This document shows, one piece after another, positions 43,300 through 53,439 of a DNA stretch of 64,000 nt. Positions within the stretch are counted from its first letter, which is position 1, and each line of letters starts with the position of its first letter. The notes beneath the pieces were generated by a model that did not search any database, was not told the origin of the DNA, and saw only the letters and a list, made by a program, of their open reading frames with translations. Both the position numbers and the translations under genes were made by a program. Origin of the DNA: Dipteris shenzhenensis (Eukaryota; Polypodiophyta; Polypodiopsida; Gleicheniales); assembly GCA_047967505.1 (NCBI GenBank), contig CM106541.1. One strand, given 5' to 3'.

Positions 43300-43970
43300 A
43301 AAATTGAGAAACTTGTTTTTGAGATAAATGTACCTGAAAGACATGCTTCACTTTGTTCAGACTTTAGGATTTTGCATTTGAAACTGTCGGATTGTCTTCC
43401 GACAACTGTACTTAAGTTGACCTCACTCCACCAAGCAAATCATATCCATTTCAGGATCCAAGAATGTATATTGAGAGTTGATACAATGTAGAATCATGTT
43501 GTCAAGTCCAATTATGAAGAACATATCAAAAATAGGAGAACTTTGGTCACACTTCTATTGGGCTGTAATAGGTCGGACTATCAAAACAGTATTGCATAGC
43601 TTTAAGCATCACCATGAGCTCCAACCCTTGCTCAACAAACCTTCTTTCATTCCAAAGAATAACCCCATTGTACCTCTTAATCACAACAATCTATCAAATC
43701 TGAAGGCTCCAACCTATGTTCAAAGGCTCATCCTGACTTAGCAATTTTCCTCCCTCATCCCTCACTTCAATTATGAGTTATTATTTCCACAAGCAGTCCA
43801 ATAAAGAGTACATAGGCTGGACAATTCTTCCCTTGCATACTTATTTCACTTATGAATTTTCCTCCCTCATCCCTCACTTCAATTATGAGTTATTGTTTCC
43901 ACAAGCATTCCAATATAAGAGTACATAGGCTAGACAATTCTTCCCTTGCAGACTTATTTCACTACATGGT
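43300..43970 (-). repeat. B2 5' non-coding region with 112-bp tandem duplication
   Basis: Matches the B1 upstream region up to about 43790. 'aattttcctccctcatccctcacttcaattatgag' occurs at about 43745 and 43857, a period of 112. The same region occurs inverted at 51285-51690. Confidence 0.7.
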
Positions 43971-44032
43971 TGGAGTGAATTTTCTATTGTGTATTATACT
44001 TCTTGGAAAATGATAATAATGAAGCTCCCACA

Positions 44033-44505
44033 TATGTAGACTGCATGATATTGAGGTAAAAACAGATTCTATTGGATTTTTTGGAGAGCTCTCGGAGTTC
44101 CTTGCTACTACATAGATGATTTGATGCTAAAATTAGAAAAAAATCATTCTAATGACTTGTGCATTCATCTAATAGAATTAATGCATCTAGCAGCTTTGCT
44201 TGTGTTCTTGGATAAATATAGCCCACCAGCGCAACAATCTTCTCAGTGATGTTGGTTGGCTTCATAGTTATGTCGGCTTCAATCTTTCTTTCCGTCACAT
44301 GTTGTGAAATGTTCCTTCACAACAATCTTCTCAGTGATGTTGGTTGGCTTCACAGTTATGTCATCTTCAATCTTTCTTTCCTTCACATGTTGTGAAATGT
44401 TCCTTGCATTTCTGGAATAGAACAGAGAAGACTAGATGAGACATATCCTCCAAAACACTTCTACACCCAATGGTGTATTTGTAGGAAGAGCAATTGTACT
44501 CGGAA
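44033..44505. repeat. Repeat A, second copy, with 88-bp internal duplication
   Basis: Matches 2745-3130. The segment from 'caacaatcttctcagtgatg' at 44232 is repeated at 44320 (period 88); A0 has it once. It is preceded at 44010 by 'gaaaatgataataatgaagctcccacatatgtagac', which also begins the decayed protein at 49912-51280, so A is joined to that coding sequence at a GAG/GTAAAA junction that looks like a splice donor. Confidence 0.6.
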
Positions 44506-47190
44506 TGGTGTAGGAATTGAACAATCAGATTAAAATTAGATTATAAGTGGATTTCTTTCAGAATTGGAATGGACTATTCAAACTTGTCTTGAACAAGTTT
44601 GATTATTTGTTGGGGCTTTCCTCCTCATTTCTCTGATTTATTCATCGTTCAAACTAAGAGGCACTCCTTGCTTCACTGTCAATTGCTTCACAATCATCTT
44701 CTGTCGTGTATTCATTAGCAATATCCAGGAATTGCAGGGCGACATATCATCTTTGAATTTATGCATCTGCCCTTCATTTCATGGAGGCCTCCAATGCTTT
44801 TGTCAATTCTTGTTTTAGGATTTAGCTAACTTTTGAATTTAATAGATCGGTATGAGGCTTTCATTTCGTCATGTTGCAGCGTGACACTTTTGACCAGTAC
44901 CTTCCTTCATTATAATCGCCTTCACGAAAGGATCGTTTTCACAAGAAACGACCTCCTCTTATGATGCTGTAGATGTAAAGGAGCACAATGATTTTTGAAA
45001 TATGATACAAGTCTTCGAACAATCAAGCTGATGACCTTGTTCAGGACAATGCCTTCGGGACATTGTTATGTAATCGTTTGAATCGGGCTAGAATTGCAAT
45101 CACCGACTGCTTGTTGCTGGCACCATCCTTGTCTTTAGAAGAATCCATTGGTGAACTTGCGCTCCATCAACAAGCTCTGACAATCACAAACGGCTATCCA
45201 ACCTTTCTTATCATGCCCTTTCTTATGACTTACGGTTCCTTCCTTAGCCTCACCAATTCCTTCCGCAGCACAAGTAGGCATGATGAGTCTTTCTTGGATA
45301 GAGGAGTCTTTCTTCTTCATACTACAAGACCCATCGATGGTAGAAAAATTCACTGTAGCAACTTTGCTGCATGGCTTTGCTGCATCCGCATTTACGGGCT
45401 GAATTTGCTCTACAAATGCTACCTTTAAAATCTTTTGAAGGTCTAAACCTGAAATCCTAGTGTATGCTTTGAGCAGGTCAAAGGTGAACGACTTGCCTAA
45501 TGTCACTGCTCCTGTGTGCACACGAGCCCATACATATATGCAGGCTTGTGCTTCTCCCAATAGACCGCTTCTACTATGCACACTTCTTGCTCTACTCTTT
45601 GGACAAGTCGCTATCAATCCATGGGTCTTTTGTTGCATTGGTAATGAAAGGCATAGTCTTTCAACCTCATGCTCACAAGCAATAAGTCTCTCTTCATCTT
45701 CAAATGGAGGTGCACAGACATGTTGCAACCTCGTTGAACCAAGAAACTCACGGCTCCTTTCTCCACAATCAACTCGACGTTCTCCTCTTGCTTGGCAAAT
45801 TCAGCTAAGATGTGGGCAGCTCATCAATCTGCGATGCAGTCAGCTTCTCAAACAACGTGATCCATACACGAGGATCATTTTCCAGATCAAAGGGCTGCCC
45901 CAAACTCTTCTTCATTGGCCGATACAGATCATACCAAGATCTTCTACAATGATGGACGGACTGTCAATCTCCATCTCCCAAACTCAGTTTGTCAACCTTA
46001 CCTTGCTCTAGCGTTCGTTATTAGTATGCGTGGGATAGTATGATCTTCACTGCTAGGCCACGCTCTGCTCCATGCTACGCAATCAACCACCAAATCTTCA
46101 TGTCAAATTGTCAGATGGGAGGCGATGTCCGTCGATGGATTGTGTGTGTAGTCCTCATAAATCTGATCCTTCTATGTTTGCTATATCTGTCAAGCCACAC
46201 CTTCTATGTGCCTGGGCAAAGCTCTGGGTGAAGCGGCTCCATAAAACACTCAGCTGCGACCCCACATAGATCGATCATGTGCTCACATTGTTCGATCATG
46301 GGATGGGATTGGTCAAGTCCATCAGTCAAACTCTCAGCTCCTCCATAGTTTCCCTTCTGTCTGTCGATCAATACTCCACCATGTCCGTTAATCTTTAGAA
46401 TTGTCAGCACTTGTCATCAGGAACATCGGAGTCAAATTCCGGCAATCATCTTCATGGGGCTAGTTCTAATAGCCTTCAGCTTTGCTACGCTTGAGAACAT
46501 GCCAAGAGTATCATATTCCGATTTCAGAGAGCATGCTGATTCCATGCTATTGATGGAAAGGCTGCGACCATTTCAGAGAACGTGCTAATTCCATGCTGCT
46601 GCTGATGGAAAGGCTGCGATCATTTCACACATGATGGAGGTTTCCTAAACACAATCAATTTTCCCTCAAGATAGAGGTTGATTTCATTCTCGATTCATCA
46701 TCAATCAAGGCAGATTATGTTGGATACAAAATCATCAATCAAACTAGATTACGTTGGATTTTTCAAAGGTAGGAAGAAAGCGGTCTGCATCCCAAAGATT
46801 TCTACAAGTTTGAACCTTTTGCAGGATTGCCAAATGTGTTCAGGGTATGCTCAGCCCTGAACATTTCAGAACTACACCTTTCCAACCATTAACATGAAGC
46901 AAGCACAAGCATACATAGTCCGATAAGAGTCGGAAAGGTGAAGAGTAATCCCTATTCAACTTTCAGCAAAGAACAATCATGAACATTAGAACTGCAGCCA
47001 AAGCACTTCTTTTCCATTTAGAAACATGGAGAATTGTGCATGGGATCAGCCTTGAACATGGAGAATTGTGCATATGATCTACAATGAACTTGCCAAAAGA
47101 CATAAGCAGTCTGAATACTGTCTGACTACAGTCTGACTGTTGCATATCAAGAAACCTGTCTGGACTACAGTCTAACTGTTACATATCAAG
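44505..47190. repeat. Composite repeat P2, uninterrupted copy
   Basis: About 2.7 kb in the same order as P1 but without P1's three insertions, so it preserves the pre-insertion sites at about 45436 (aggtc), 46018 (ttcgtt) and 46877 (cacct). The plus frame 45063-45428 and minus frame 45728-45135 overlap; the minus product is charged and more protein-like ('KKGHDKKGWIAVCDCQS'), but neither is a known family. Left of 46060 the minus strand also reads 'HEDLVVDCVAWSRAW'. Parts look like pieces of several host genes joined together. Confidence 0.65.
45657..45820 (-). pseudogene. Armadillo-repeat gene fragment (ARIA/ABAP1-like), P2 copy
   Basis: The minus strand reads 'AAHILAEFAKQEENVELIVEKGAV' and, after a one-base shift, 'LQHVCAPPFEDEERLIACEHEVE'. 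Plant ARM-BTB proteins of the ARIA/ABAP1 type have this order in their first ARM repeat (AAHxLAELAKxEE..., IVxxGAVPALVxxLQAPP, then YEHEVEKG), and a known exon end follows EHEVEK, where this sequence also loses similarity. ARIA and ABAP1 are nuclear regulators in ABA response and cell proliferation. Only about 54 codons remain, so it cannot function. It shares its frameshift with the P1 copy. It is most simply a gene fragment captured by a mobile element. Confidence 0.75.
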
Positions 47191-47204
47191 AAACCTGTCT
47201 GAGT

Positions 47205-47510
47205 CATTAAACAATGCATCCTTTAACACTTCTTTTGCTTTGACTTTGCCATGATATGATCAGAAATTGAGAAACTTGTTTCTGAGATAAATGTACCTAA
47301 AAAACATGCTTCACTTTGTTCAAACATTAGGATTTTGCATTTGAAACTATGTTGGATTGTCTTTCGACAACTGTACTTAAGTTGGACCTCACTCTGCCAA
47401 GCAAATCATATCCATTTCAGGATTTGAAAACATATACTGAGAGTTGATACAATGTAGAATCATGTTGTCAAGTTGGATTATGCCAATGTAGAATCATGTT
47501 GTCAAGTTGG
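47205..47510 (-). repeat. B family fragment B3
   Basis: Matches 43240-43500: the first codons of the zinc-knuckle frame (inactivated here) and adjacent upstream sequence, including 'gagataaatgtaccta' and 'gttgatacaatgtagaatcatg'. The last 30 bases ('gccaatgtagaatcatgttgtcaagttggattat') are duplicated in tandem at 47452-47515. It follows P2 as B2 follows P1. Confidence 0.7.
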
Positions 47511-48480
47511 ATTATGCCACTTCCCTCCTCGTAAGTATAATAGTCGGGATGTACGCGATCGTCTTCCCAATCGTTAGGTAGTTTTTCCACCAATACTTGG
47601 TTGACTGGAGTTATACGAGGTGGGGGTGGTTGTGGATCTAGTATTGGTAGTGGTAATGGAGCATGTTGTGCGCATATATTGCCCTGGATTTGGCTAGAGG
47701 GGCTCCTTACTCCTTGTACTTTCATCAAGTTGGGTGGGGCCATGAGGTCCAATTGGGTCCTCGACTGGTAGATCGACTGGGGAAGGACCTTCGAAAATTA
47801 GCACTAAGAGGTGTCGTGGTTCCCCCATCTATAACAGTGTGCACAATAGAGGGCTTGCCTTGCTCTGAGGCAGGGGCACTCATTTCAAGGGTGATTGTCA
47901 TTGCATACCCCACACCAAACATTGTCTCTTCTCGAGAATAAGTGGGGGTTACTCGGTGTTTCCTCGGAGGTCCTTGACTTCCACTGATGGCCTAGCTGAT
48001 TCAGTAGACTAGAGGTCAACTTCCCCATATCTAACCACTTAGACTCTTTATCCTCCTTCTTGGTAGGCTCCATATTGGAAGAATTTACCGATGGTGATAC
48101 CTCGGATGGCGGAGTTGTGGTTTTGTCCTTGGCATCCTTATCCATCATATTATCACTTATACTGATGTGGCTACCTTCTCGCAAAGTTTGAAAGAAATGA
48201 AATTCATTACCATTAAATCGTCATGCAGCTTCAGCTCCGCCAATCCAATGAGGAAGAGTGGCAAGAGTCTCTCCTCGCTCATCCTCTCATGTGGTTTGTA
48301 GCAGGAATTGAGGTGTTTGATCCTAGCAATGTAGTCTCGAAGGGATTCATTCTCATTCTATTTCACCTCATACAAGTGTTTAATTGAGCTCCACTTGTGA
48401 CCACTGGTTCAATGATGTATTCTCTGCACTATCTGTAATGTCATTCTGCATTCCATATATGAATTGTGCATTGCACTTTG
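47468..48480 (-). pseudogene. Decayed Ty3/gypsy-type gag with tandem zinc knuckles
   Basis: On the minus strand around 48370-48200 a frame reads 'ESLRDYIARIKHLNSCYKPHERMSEERLLPLFLIGG', the C-terminal half of the retrotransposon Gag capsid domain. It continues through a Lys/Ser/Thr-rich linker (48184-47885) to 'WCGVCNDNHP-NEC' (C-X2-C-X3-H-X4-C) and 'YCAHCYRWGNHDTS-C', two zinc knuckles interrupted by TGA and TAG. A Pro-rich frame (47752-47468) follows. The N-terminal half of Gag is missing: the frame is cut by the microsatellite at 48526. No protease follows, since B3 abuts its 3' side. Confidence 0.65.
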
Positions 48481-48525
48481 AGTTTCTGTTAGTCTGGAAT
48501 ACTTTTGCAGGTTCTAGATGAACCC

Positions 48526-48600
48526 CAAAACATACACATACATATGCATACATATACATACATATATATACATATACATATACATATACATATAGTACAC

Positions 48601-48649
<49 letters not shown>

Positions 48650-48696
48650 TACGCATATGCATACACATACCCATACACATATGCATACGCATATGC

Positions 48697-48763
<67 letters not shown>

Positions 48764-48840
48764 TACATACACATATACTTATACATATACATATATATAT
48801 ACATATACATATACATACATACATGCATGCATCGATACAT
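48526..48840. repeat. (CACATA)n microsatellite
   Basis: About 315 bases of CACATA/CATACA hexamers with scattered CATATA, CATATG and CATACG variants. All six frames are open and translate as His-Ile, Thr-His or Val-Cys style dipeptide runs, none of which is a real protein. It interrupts a gag remnant. Confidence 0.95.
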
Positions 48841-49900
48841 AAAACCCTAAGTGTGAATTTCCTATAAATCCACGCACTTGCAACCAACCAAGAATTTGGC
48901 CAACGAATCTCGATTGCAAGGCTTGTCTACAAGGCCTTCTGGCTTAGAAAATTCCAAAATGGCTTCATTAGGGCGCAAGATAGATGATTCTTGGAGAATT
49001 CAACACCAACCAAAAAATTTTAGAATGATAAATGCCGGGGAAGTTCAAAAATATTAGTACCATAGTTAAAAAGGAGGTGCTCACTAAAAAATGACATGGC
49101 TAGAATAGGATGCATGTAGTGTGAGTGTTTTTCTTATAAAGTTAGTGTTGTGTGTGCGAAAGTGGGTGTGTGAGATATATGTGACGTTGGATTGAGGCAA
49201 AAGGTGGTCTGTTAAAGTGGAAGTGCAAGGTGTCTTCGATAGTGTGTGGGTGAAGAGCCTAGGTGATCAAATTGGTGGATTCCATGATTAGCCGATTGAA
49301 CTCTTGCTCTTGTTTGGATCCATAGCTGTGGGCATTTGGAGACCTTGTTATACTTTCTACAACTCTAGTTGGAGATTTCTGACATGTTTCTTATAATTGT
49401 CCAATATATTGTGCATTTGTGCAAAGTGTTCGTATTAAACAGTTGTTCTTTTTTGGTTGCATGGCAGAATGCCATCTAATTCTACTCAATTGTGGTTTTG
49501 TAAGTTTGGAACTCATGATGGGCATTGGATTGGGATCCCTTCCATTGTTTCTCCAACCAAGCATTTCATGTGCATGTAAAAACTAATTCTACCTTAGCCT
49601 GGGTAGGTCTTGCATGTAGATCCATGTTGTCTTCCTATTGTTTGCATGACACCTTGATCAATTATTGGCCAAGCGCCTCTTGCATCATTCTTCAACATTG
49701 TTCCACTTAAGCTCTTGCTGGAATCATATGTTATCCACATGCTTTAATATCAATTGAGTAGAGGTCTGCAAGGCCTCTTATTCACATCATTTGAATATGT
49801 TGAGAGCCATTTGCTAGAGTTGGACATTTTCTTGCATAAACTTGATTCCATACCATCTATGTGTGCAAGGTTTTGCATGCATGACTGATCATTGCCATGA
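48841..49900. other. No recognisable gene
   Basis: Unique AT-rich sequence with a G/T-rich patch at about 49120-49260. Several short frames exist without motifs. Confidence 0.5.
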
Positions 49901-49911
49901 ACCGCTCTGTA

Positions 49912-51280
49912 TCAATGCCATGAAGCGCTTTGTATCAATGCCGTTGACACGTACCTATTTTGTATCCTCCTTTGATAAGAGGATGTCATAAGAGCTGAAC
50001 CAGTTGCTACTACTGTACTTTGCAAGTTTAGCGCCAAGGTGTTCTTCTTGATCTCTACATACTCTTTCTCTAGAATCTTTGGTAGTAGCTTTCCTCTTGC
50101 ATCCTTTGTTGGAGTGCCATCTGCATCTAATAAACACATCCACTTTTTGGCCCACAACTTGTCAATCATTTGACCAAGACCAAGGACCTTTTTCTTATCC
50201 ACATTAACAACTTTGCCAGCCAACTGTTGATCTGAATTCAATAAAAATAATACTGCCGCGATAAGCAGCTTCTCTTTTGACCATTTTGGTGACTACTTCA
50301 TCCAAGTGACTATGCTTGCTCCTCTTCCCAAAGAATCAGTCACCATCAAGCAACTGTTGACATACATCCTTCGTGATTTCATTTGGAACATACCGTTATG
50401 GTGTCCACCAAACAATAGACAATTGCTTTATTGTTACTTTTTTCTGACCTACCGCATGCTTTGGGGCCTCGTAGGATATCTTCCCTACTTCATATGCTTT
50501 ATAGAAATCTAAGATAATCTAGAAGATTGACTCCTCACGAAACACTATGCAAGTAAACTCCCTATATTTTGCAACTACGGTCGTCAAGTCTTGCACACTG
50601 ACTACGTATCATTCACTACACCCTTCAAGCATCTGTAAAAATGAGACCACTTAATATTGTATTCGGCGCTAGGTCTCCTTCCCTTTACTATTTGTGGCAA
50701 GCCGCATCCAATCCATAACTCCCTTCAAGCCTTTGTTAAGATCTCAGAACGAGTTGAGTTTTTCCTCCTCATCAACAGAACCAAATTCAACCTTTTCGAT
50801 TCAAGAATATATTTTGAGCCATCATTAAAAAAGCATATGTAACAGATGAAAAGTATGAAACTTTTGTAGATACTTAGCGTGATTCAAGTTTCCTTTTCGT
50901 CCCTTTTCAAGGGCGATTGTACAAGCTTTGCAAAAGTGTTGCCCATCAATGGGCTCAAACCTGCATCTATCAAAAAATGTATTCTTTGCAAGCATATAGC
51001 TCTTCTCGATGTCATTTCCGTATCTAGTCTAGTAGAGATCAACTTAACGAGAAAAGTCACTCTCTTTGAACTCTTTGAAGGCTTTCAGAAAATCTATGCG
51101 CTTTTGAAATGTGACTTCCTTCAAGTAAGGATCATCTTCTAGAAGTCTCACAAACTTCATTAGACTGAGAGTGACATTGCTTGTAAATGGTGTTTTATCA
51201 TTCCTTGTCTCTTGATACCACTTGCGTGCAAATATCATGTAGTCTACATATGTGGGAGCTTCATTATAGTCATTTTCCAA
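49912..51280 (-). pseudogene. Long decayed protein of unknown family
   Basis: Reading leftward from 51280, protein-like sequence continues for about 1.35 kb with scattered stops and a few shifts. The first part reads 'ENDYNEAPTYVDYMIFARKW' and 'LSLMKFVRLLEDDPYLKEV' (to 51044). Next, past two stops, comes 'CRFEPIDGQHFCKACTIALEKGRKGNLNHAKY', a possible C/H zinc site. Then 'GLKGVMDWMRLATNSKGKE', 'VVSVQDLTTVVAKYREF' and 'KISYEAPKHAVGQKKVTIKQL' follow, and finally a clean 109-codon frame (50241-49912, 'KKVLGLGQMIDKLWAKKW'). I do not recognise the family. Upstream it is joined to inverted B-family sequence, so it may be part of the same element as the B gag-like protein. Confidence 0.45.
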
Positions 51281-51284
51281 GAAG

Positions 51285-51690
51285 TATAATACACAATAGA
51301 AAATTCACTCCAACCATGAAGTGAAATAAGTCTGCAAGGGAAGAATTGTCCAACCTATATACTCTTTTATTGGAATGCTTGTGGAAACAATAACTCATAA
51401 TTGAAGTGAGCGATGAGGGAGGAAAATTCATAAGTGAAATAAGTATGCAAGGGAAGAATTGTCCAGCATATGTACTCTTTATTGGAATGCTTGTGGAAAC
51501 AATAAATCATAATTGCAGTGAGGGATGAGAAAGGAGAATTACTAAGTCAGGATGAGCCTTCAAATTTGATAGATTGCTACGATTAAGAGGTACAATGGGG
51601 TTATTATTTGGAATGAAAGAAGGTTTGTTGAGAAAGGCTTGGAGCCCGTGGTGCTGCTTAAAGCTATGTAATGTTGTTTTGATAGTTCAA
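51285..51690 (+). repeat. Inverted copy of the B-family upstream region
   Basis: Reverse complement of about 43560-44000, including one unit of the 112-bp duplication twice (51330 and 51440) and the 'aaccttctttcattccaaagaataacccc' phrase. It places the unknown protein at 49912-51280 in the position that repeat A occupies after B2. Confidence 0.75.
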
Positions 51691-51694
51691 CCTA

Positions 51695-52140
51695 CTGCAG
51701 CTCGATTGACCAATGTTCTCTGGTCTTACAGGTTATGCATTGATTATAGGGATCTCAATAAAATCACTATACAGAATAGGTTCCCTATTTCTAGAATAGA
51801 TTACCTATTGGATGAATTAAAGGGGGCAAAGTTCTTCACCAAGATTGACTTAAGATTTGGGTACCATCAAATGAGGGAAGGAGAGGAGTCAAAGACGTCT
51901 TTCAAAAGTGAGAACGGGTTGTATCAATTTAAGGTGATGCCATTTGGGCTCACTAATGCCCCATCTACCGTTCAATCCTCGATGAATAAGCCATACCTTT
52001 ATAAGTATGTATTGGTATTCTGTGATGATATACTTATCTACACCAAATCCAAGGAGGACCACCGTATGCGAAACAGATTTTGGAAGTTCTCAGATTCCAT
52101 CAACTCTTTGCCAAGATGATCAAGTGTATGTTCATGGCCA
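51695..52140 (+). pseudogene. Ty3/gypsy reverse-transcriptase fragment
   Basis: A plus-strand frame reads 'LCIDYRDLNKITIQNRFPI', 'FFTKIDLRFGYHQMR' (first catalytic Asp in KIDL, about 51843), 'MPFGLTNAPSTVQ' and 'VLVFCDDILIYTKS' (the DD pair, about 52024). After a shift near 52063 it continues 'LRFHQLFAKMIKCMF'. These are the fingers-palm motifs of gypsy RT in order. Only about 145 codons are present: no protease, RNase H or integrase flanks them. The left end joins B-family repeat at about 51690, so the fragment is a truncated relic. Confidence 0.85.
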
Positions 52141-52349
52141 GAGAGGGCTTCTCTCAGCCAACAAAGCCTTGGATGTGGGTTCTAGACTTGGCTCTGCCAA
52201 CAAACAGGTTCTCCTAGCTTTACCAACGGCATAGTCATGTACATGTCTTCTCTAGAATAAGCGTAGATAACCAGGAGCACCAACAGCGCAGATTCCTTAC
52301 TCAGGTAATTGCATGGGCGACAGTGCGGATTTGTTGGAGATGTGATTGC

Positions 52350-52548
52350 ATAGACGAACAAGAACACCTTCTCCCTTTGCCTCTCCCTCGCCTCAACCGC
52401 CCACCTCGCCTCTCCTCTTCCTCAGCCTCCCTCGCCTAACGCTCTCCTCTCTCACAGCCTCTCTCCCCCTTCCATCCCTCCTTTCTTCACTTGGAGGCTT
52501 TCACAGCCCCCCTTCTCCTCCCTCCAGCCTGCCCTGGTATTCATACTA
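52350..52548. repeat. Pyrimidine-rich tract
   Basis: About 200 bases of C/T-rich 'cctctccctcgcctc' style sequence. A Ser/Pro/Leu frame on the plus strand reflects composition only. It precedes the GAA/TTC cluster. Confidence 0.6.
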
Positions 52549-52555
52549 GCTGCTG

Positions 52556-52640
52556 CAGAAGCTTCTCGAAGAAGCTGCCCAATAGCTGGAGCGGCTTCTA
52601 GAATCGAAGCTTCTCGATTTTAGTTTCTTAATCGCTTCTA
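52556..52640. promoter_or_regulatory. Heat-shock-element-like GAA/TTC cluster
   Basis: 'gaagcttctcgaag' (52560 region) gives three alternating nGAAn/nTTCn units with correct 5-base phasing, the plant HSF consensus. A second group 'cttctagaatcgaagcttctcga' follows at about 52595. I see no TATA box or gene start close by, so whether it drives anything is unknown. Retroelement LTRs with such sites (for example ONSEN in Arabidopsis) are known. Confidence 0.4.
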
Positions 52641-52717
52641 TTGGCTTAAGTTAATCGATTTCAAGCCATTGCCTTCCGTTAATCAACCCATTCCGCCATC
52701 AAACTAATTAATTAATA

Positions 52718-52742
52718 GGGCCCCAAATTCAATTTGGGGCCC
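52718..52742. repeat. Perfect 12-bp inverted repeat
   Basis: GGGCCCCAAATT and its exact complement flank a single central base. Could be a hairpin or a remnant of short inverted termini. Confidence 0.8.
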
Positions 52743-52867
52743 TTCTTGCATTGGATCTCCCGTAACTGTTAGAAACTCCCTGACCAGTTTCTCACGGTCG
52801 GGAGAGCACAAGAGAAGTGATCGGAGTTGAAGCCAGAGTTTCGGGTACAAAACACCCAGCAAAGGGA

Positions 52868-52925
52868 CTCAAACCATGCGCCTCTGTAGCTTCTGGCTTA
52901 ACGTCCAGCTCAGTCTTGATTAGCG
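52868..52925 (-). other. Weak tRNA-like (SINE-like) promoter boxes
   Basis: On the minus strand 'GGTTTGAGTCC' near 52885 resembles the polymerase III B box (GGTTCGANTCC), and 'TGAGCTGGACG' about 35 bases upstream resembles an A box. The intervening sequence does not fold into a convincing cloverleaf. A tRNA-derived SINE head is possible but weakly supported. Confidence 0.2.
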
Positions 52926-53439
52926 TCTTTGTTGCCTCTTCGGAAGATTATATCCAGCCGCCTCCGACTTGATCTTGGAGAGTTAAAGGGTAAGTGAGCA
53001 GCCTATTTTTTTGGTTGTCCAATGTAGAATGACGCCAAAAAATCTGCTCCCTGTGAGCTATTTGTTGCACAAGCTTATTCGATCTTTGCTCCCAGATTGC
53101 TACACTTCCTGAAGTTATCGCCTTGGATTGTGGTAGGCTTGGGAGCAATCGAAAGTGTGATTGGTATCTATTGCTGTGACAAGCGGACGGGAAGTGGAAA
53201 TGGAGTGTGTGGACATATGAAATGTGAGAAGAATTCACCGGAAAGTTTTGCAGTAGCATAAGTCAAGCATTCTGTTGGCCAGTGGAAGGCCAAGGAGGTT
53301 GGTATACTGAGGGGAGTCTTAGAGATGGAAGCGACAGGAGGATGGAAGAGAGCAAAGCAGGCAAAGGATTGTAAGAGCAGGGACTCTCCGAATGGGTGAA
53401 CATGTGAATTTGGCAGTGTCTCTGTATTCAGGTACTAAA

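Noticed and set aside
48380-48887. Overlapping 100-130 codon frames on both strands
   Set aside because: They translate the (CACATA)n microsatellite into dipeptide runs.
52868-52925. Functional tRNA gene
   Set aside because: Only weak A- and B-box resemblance; no acceptor stem pairing could be found.
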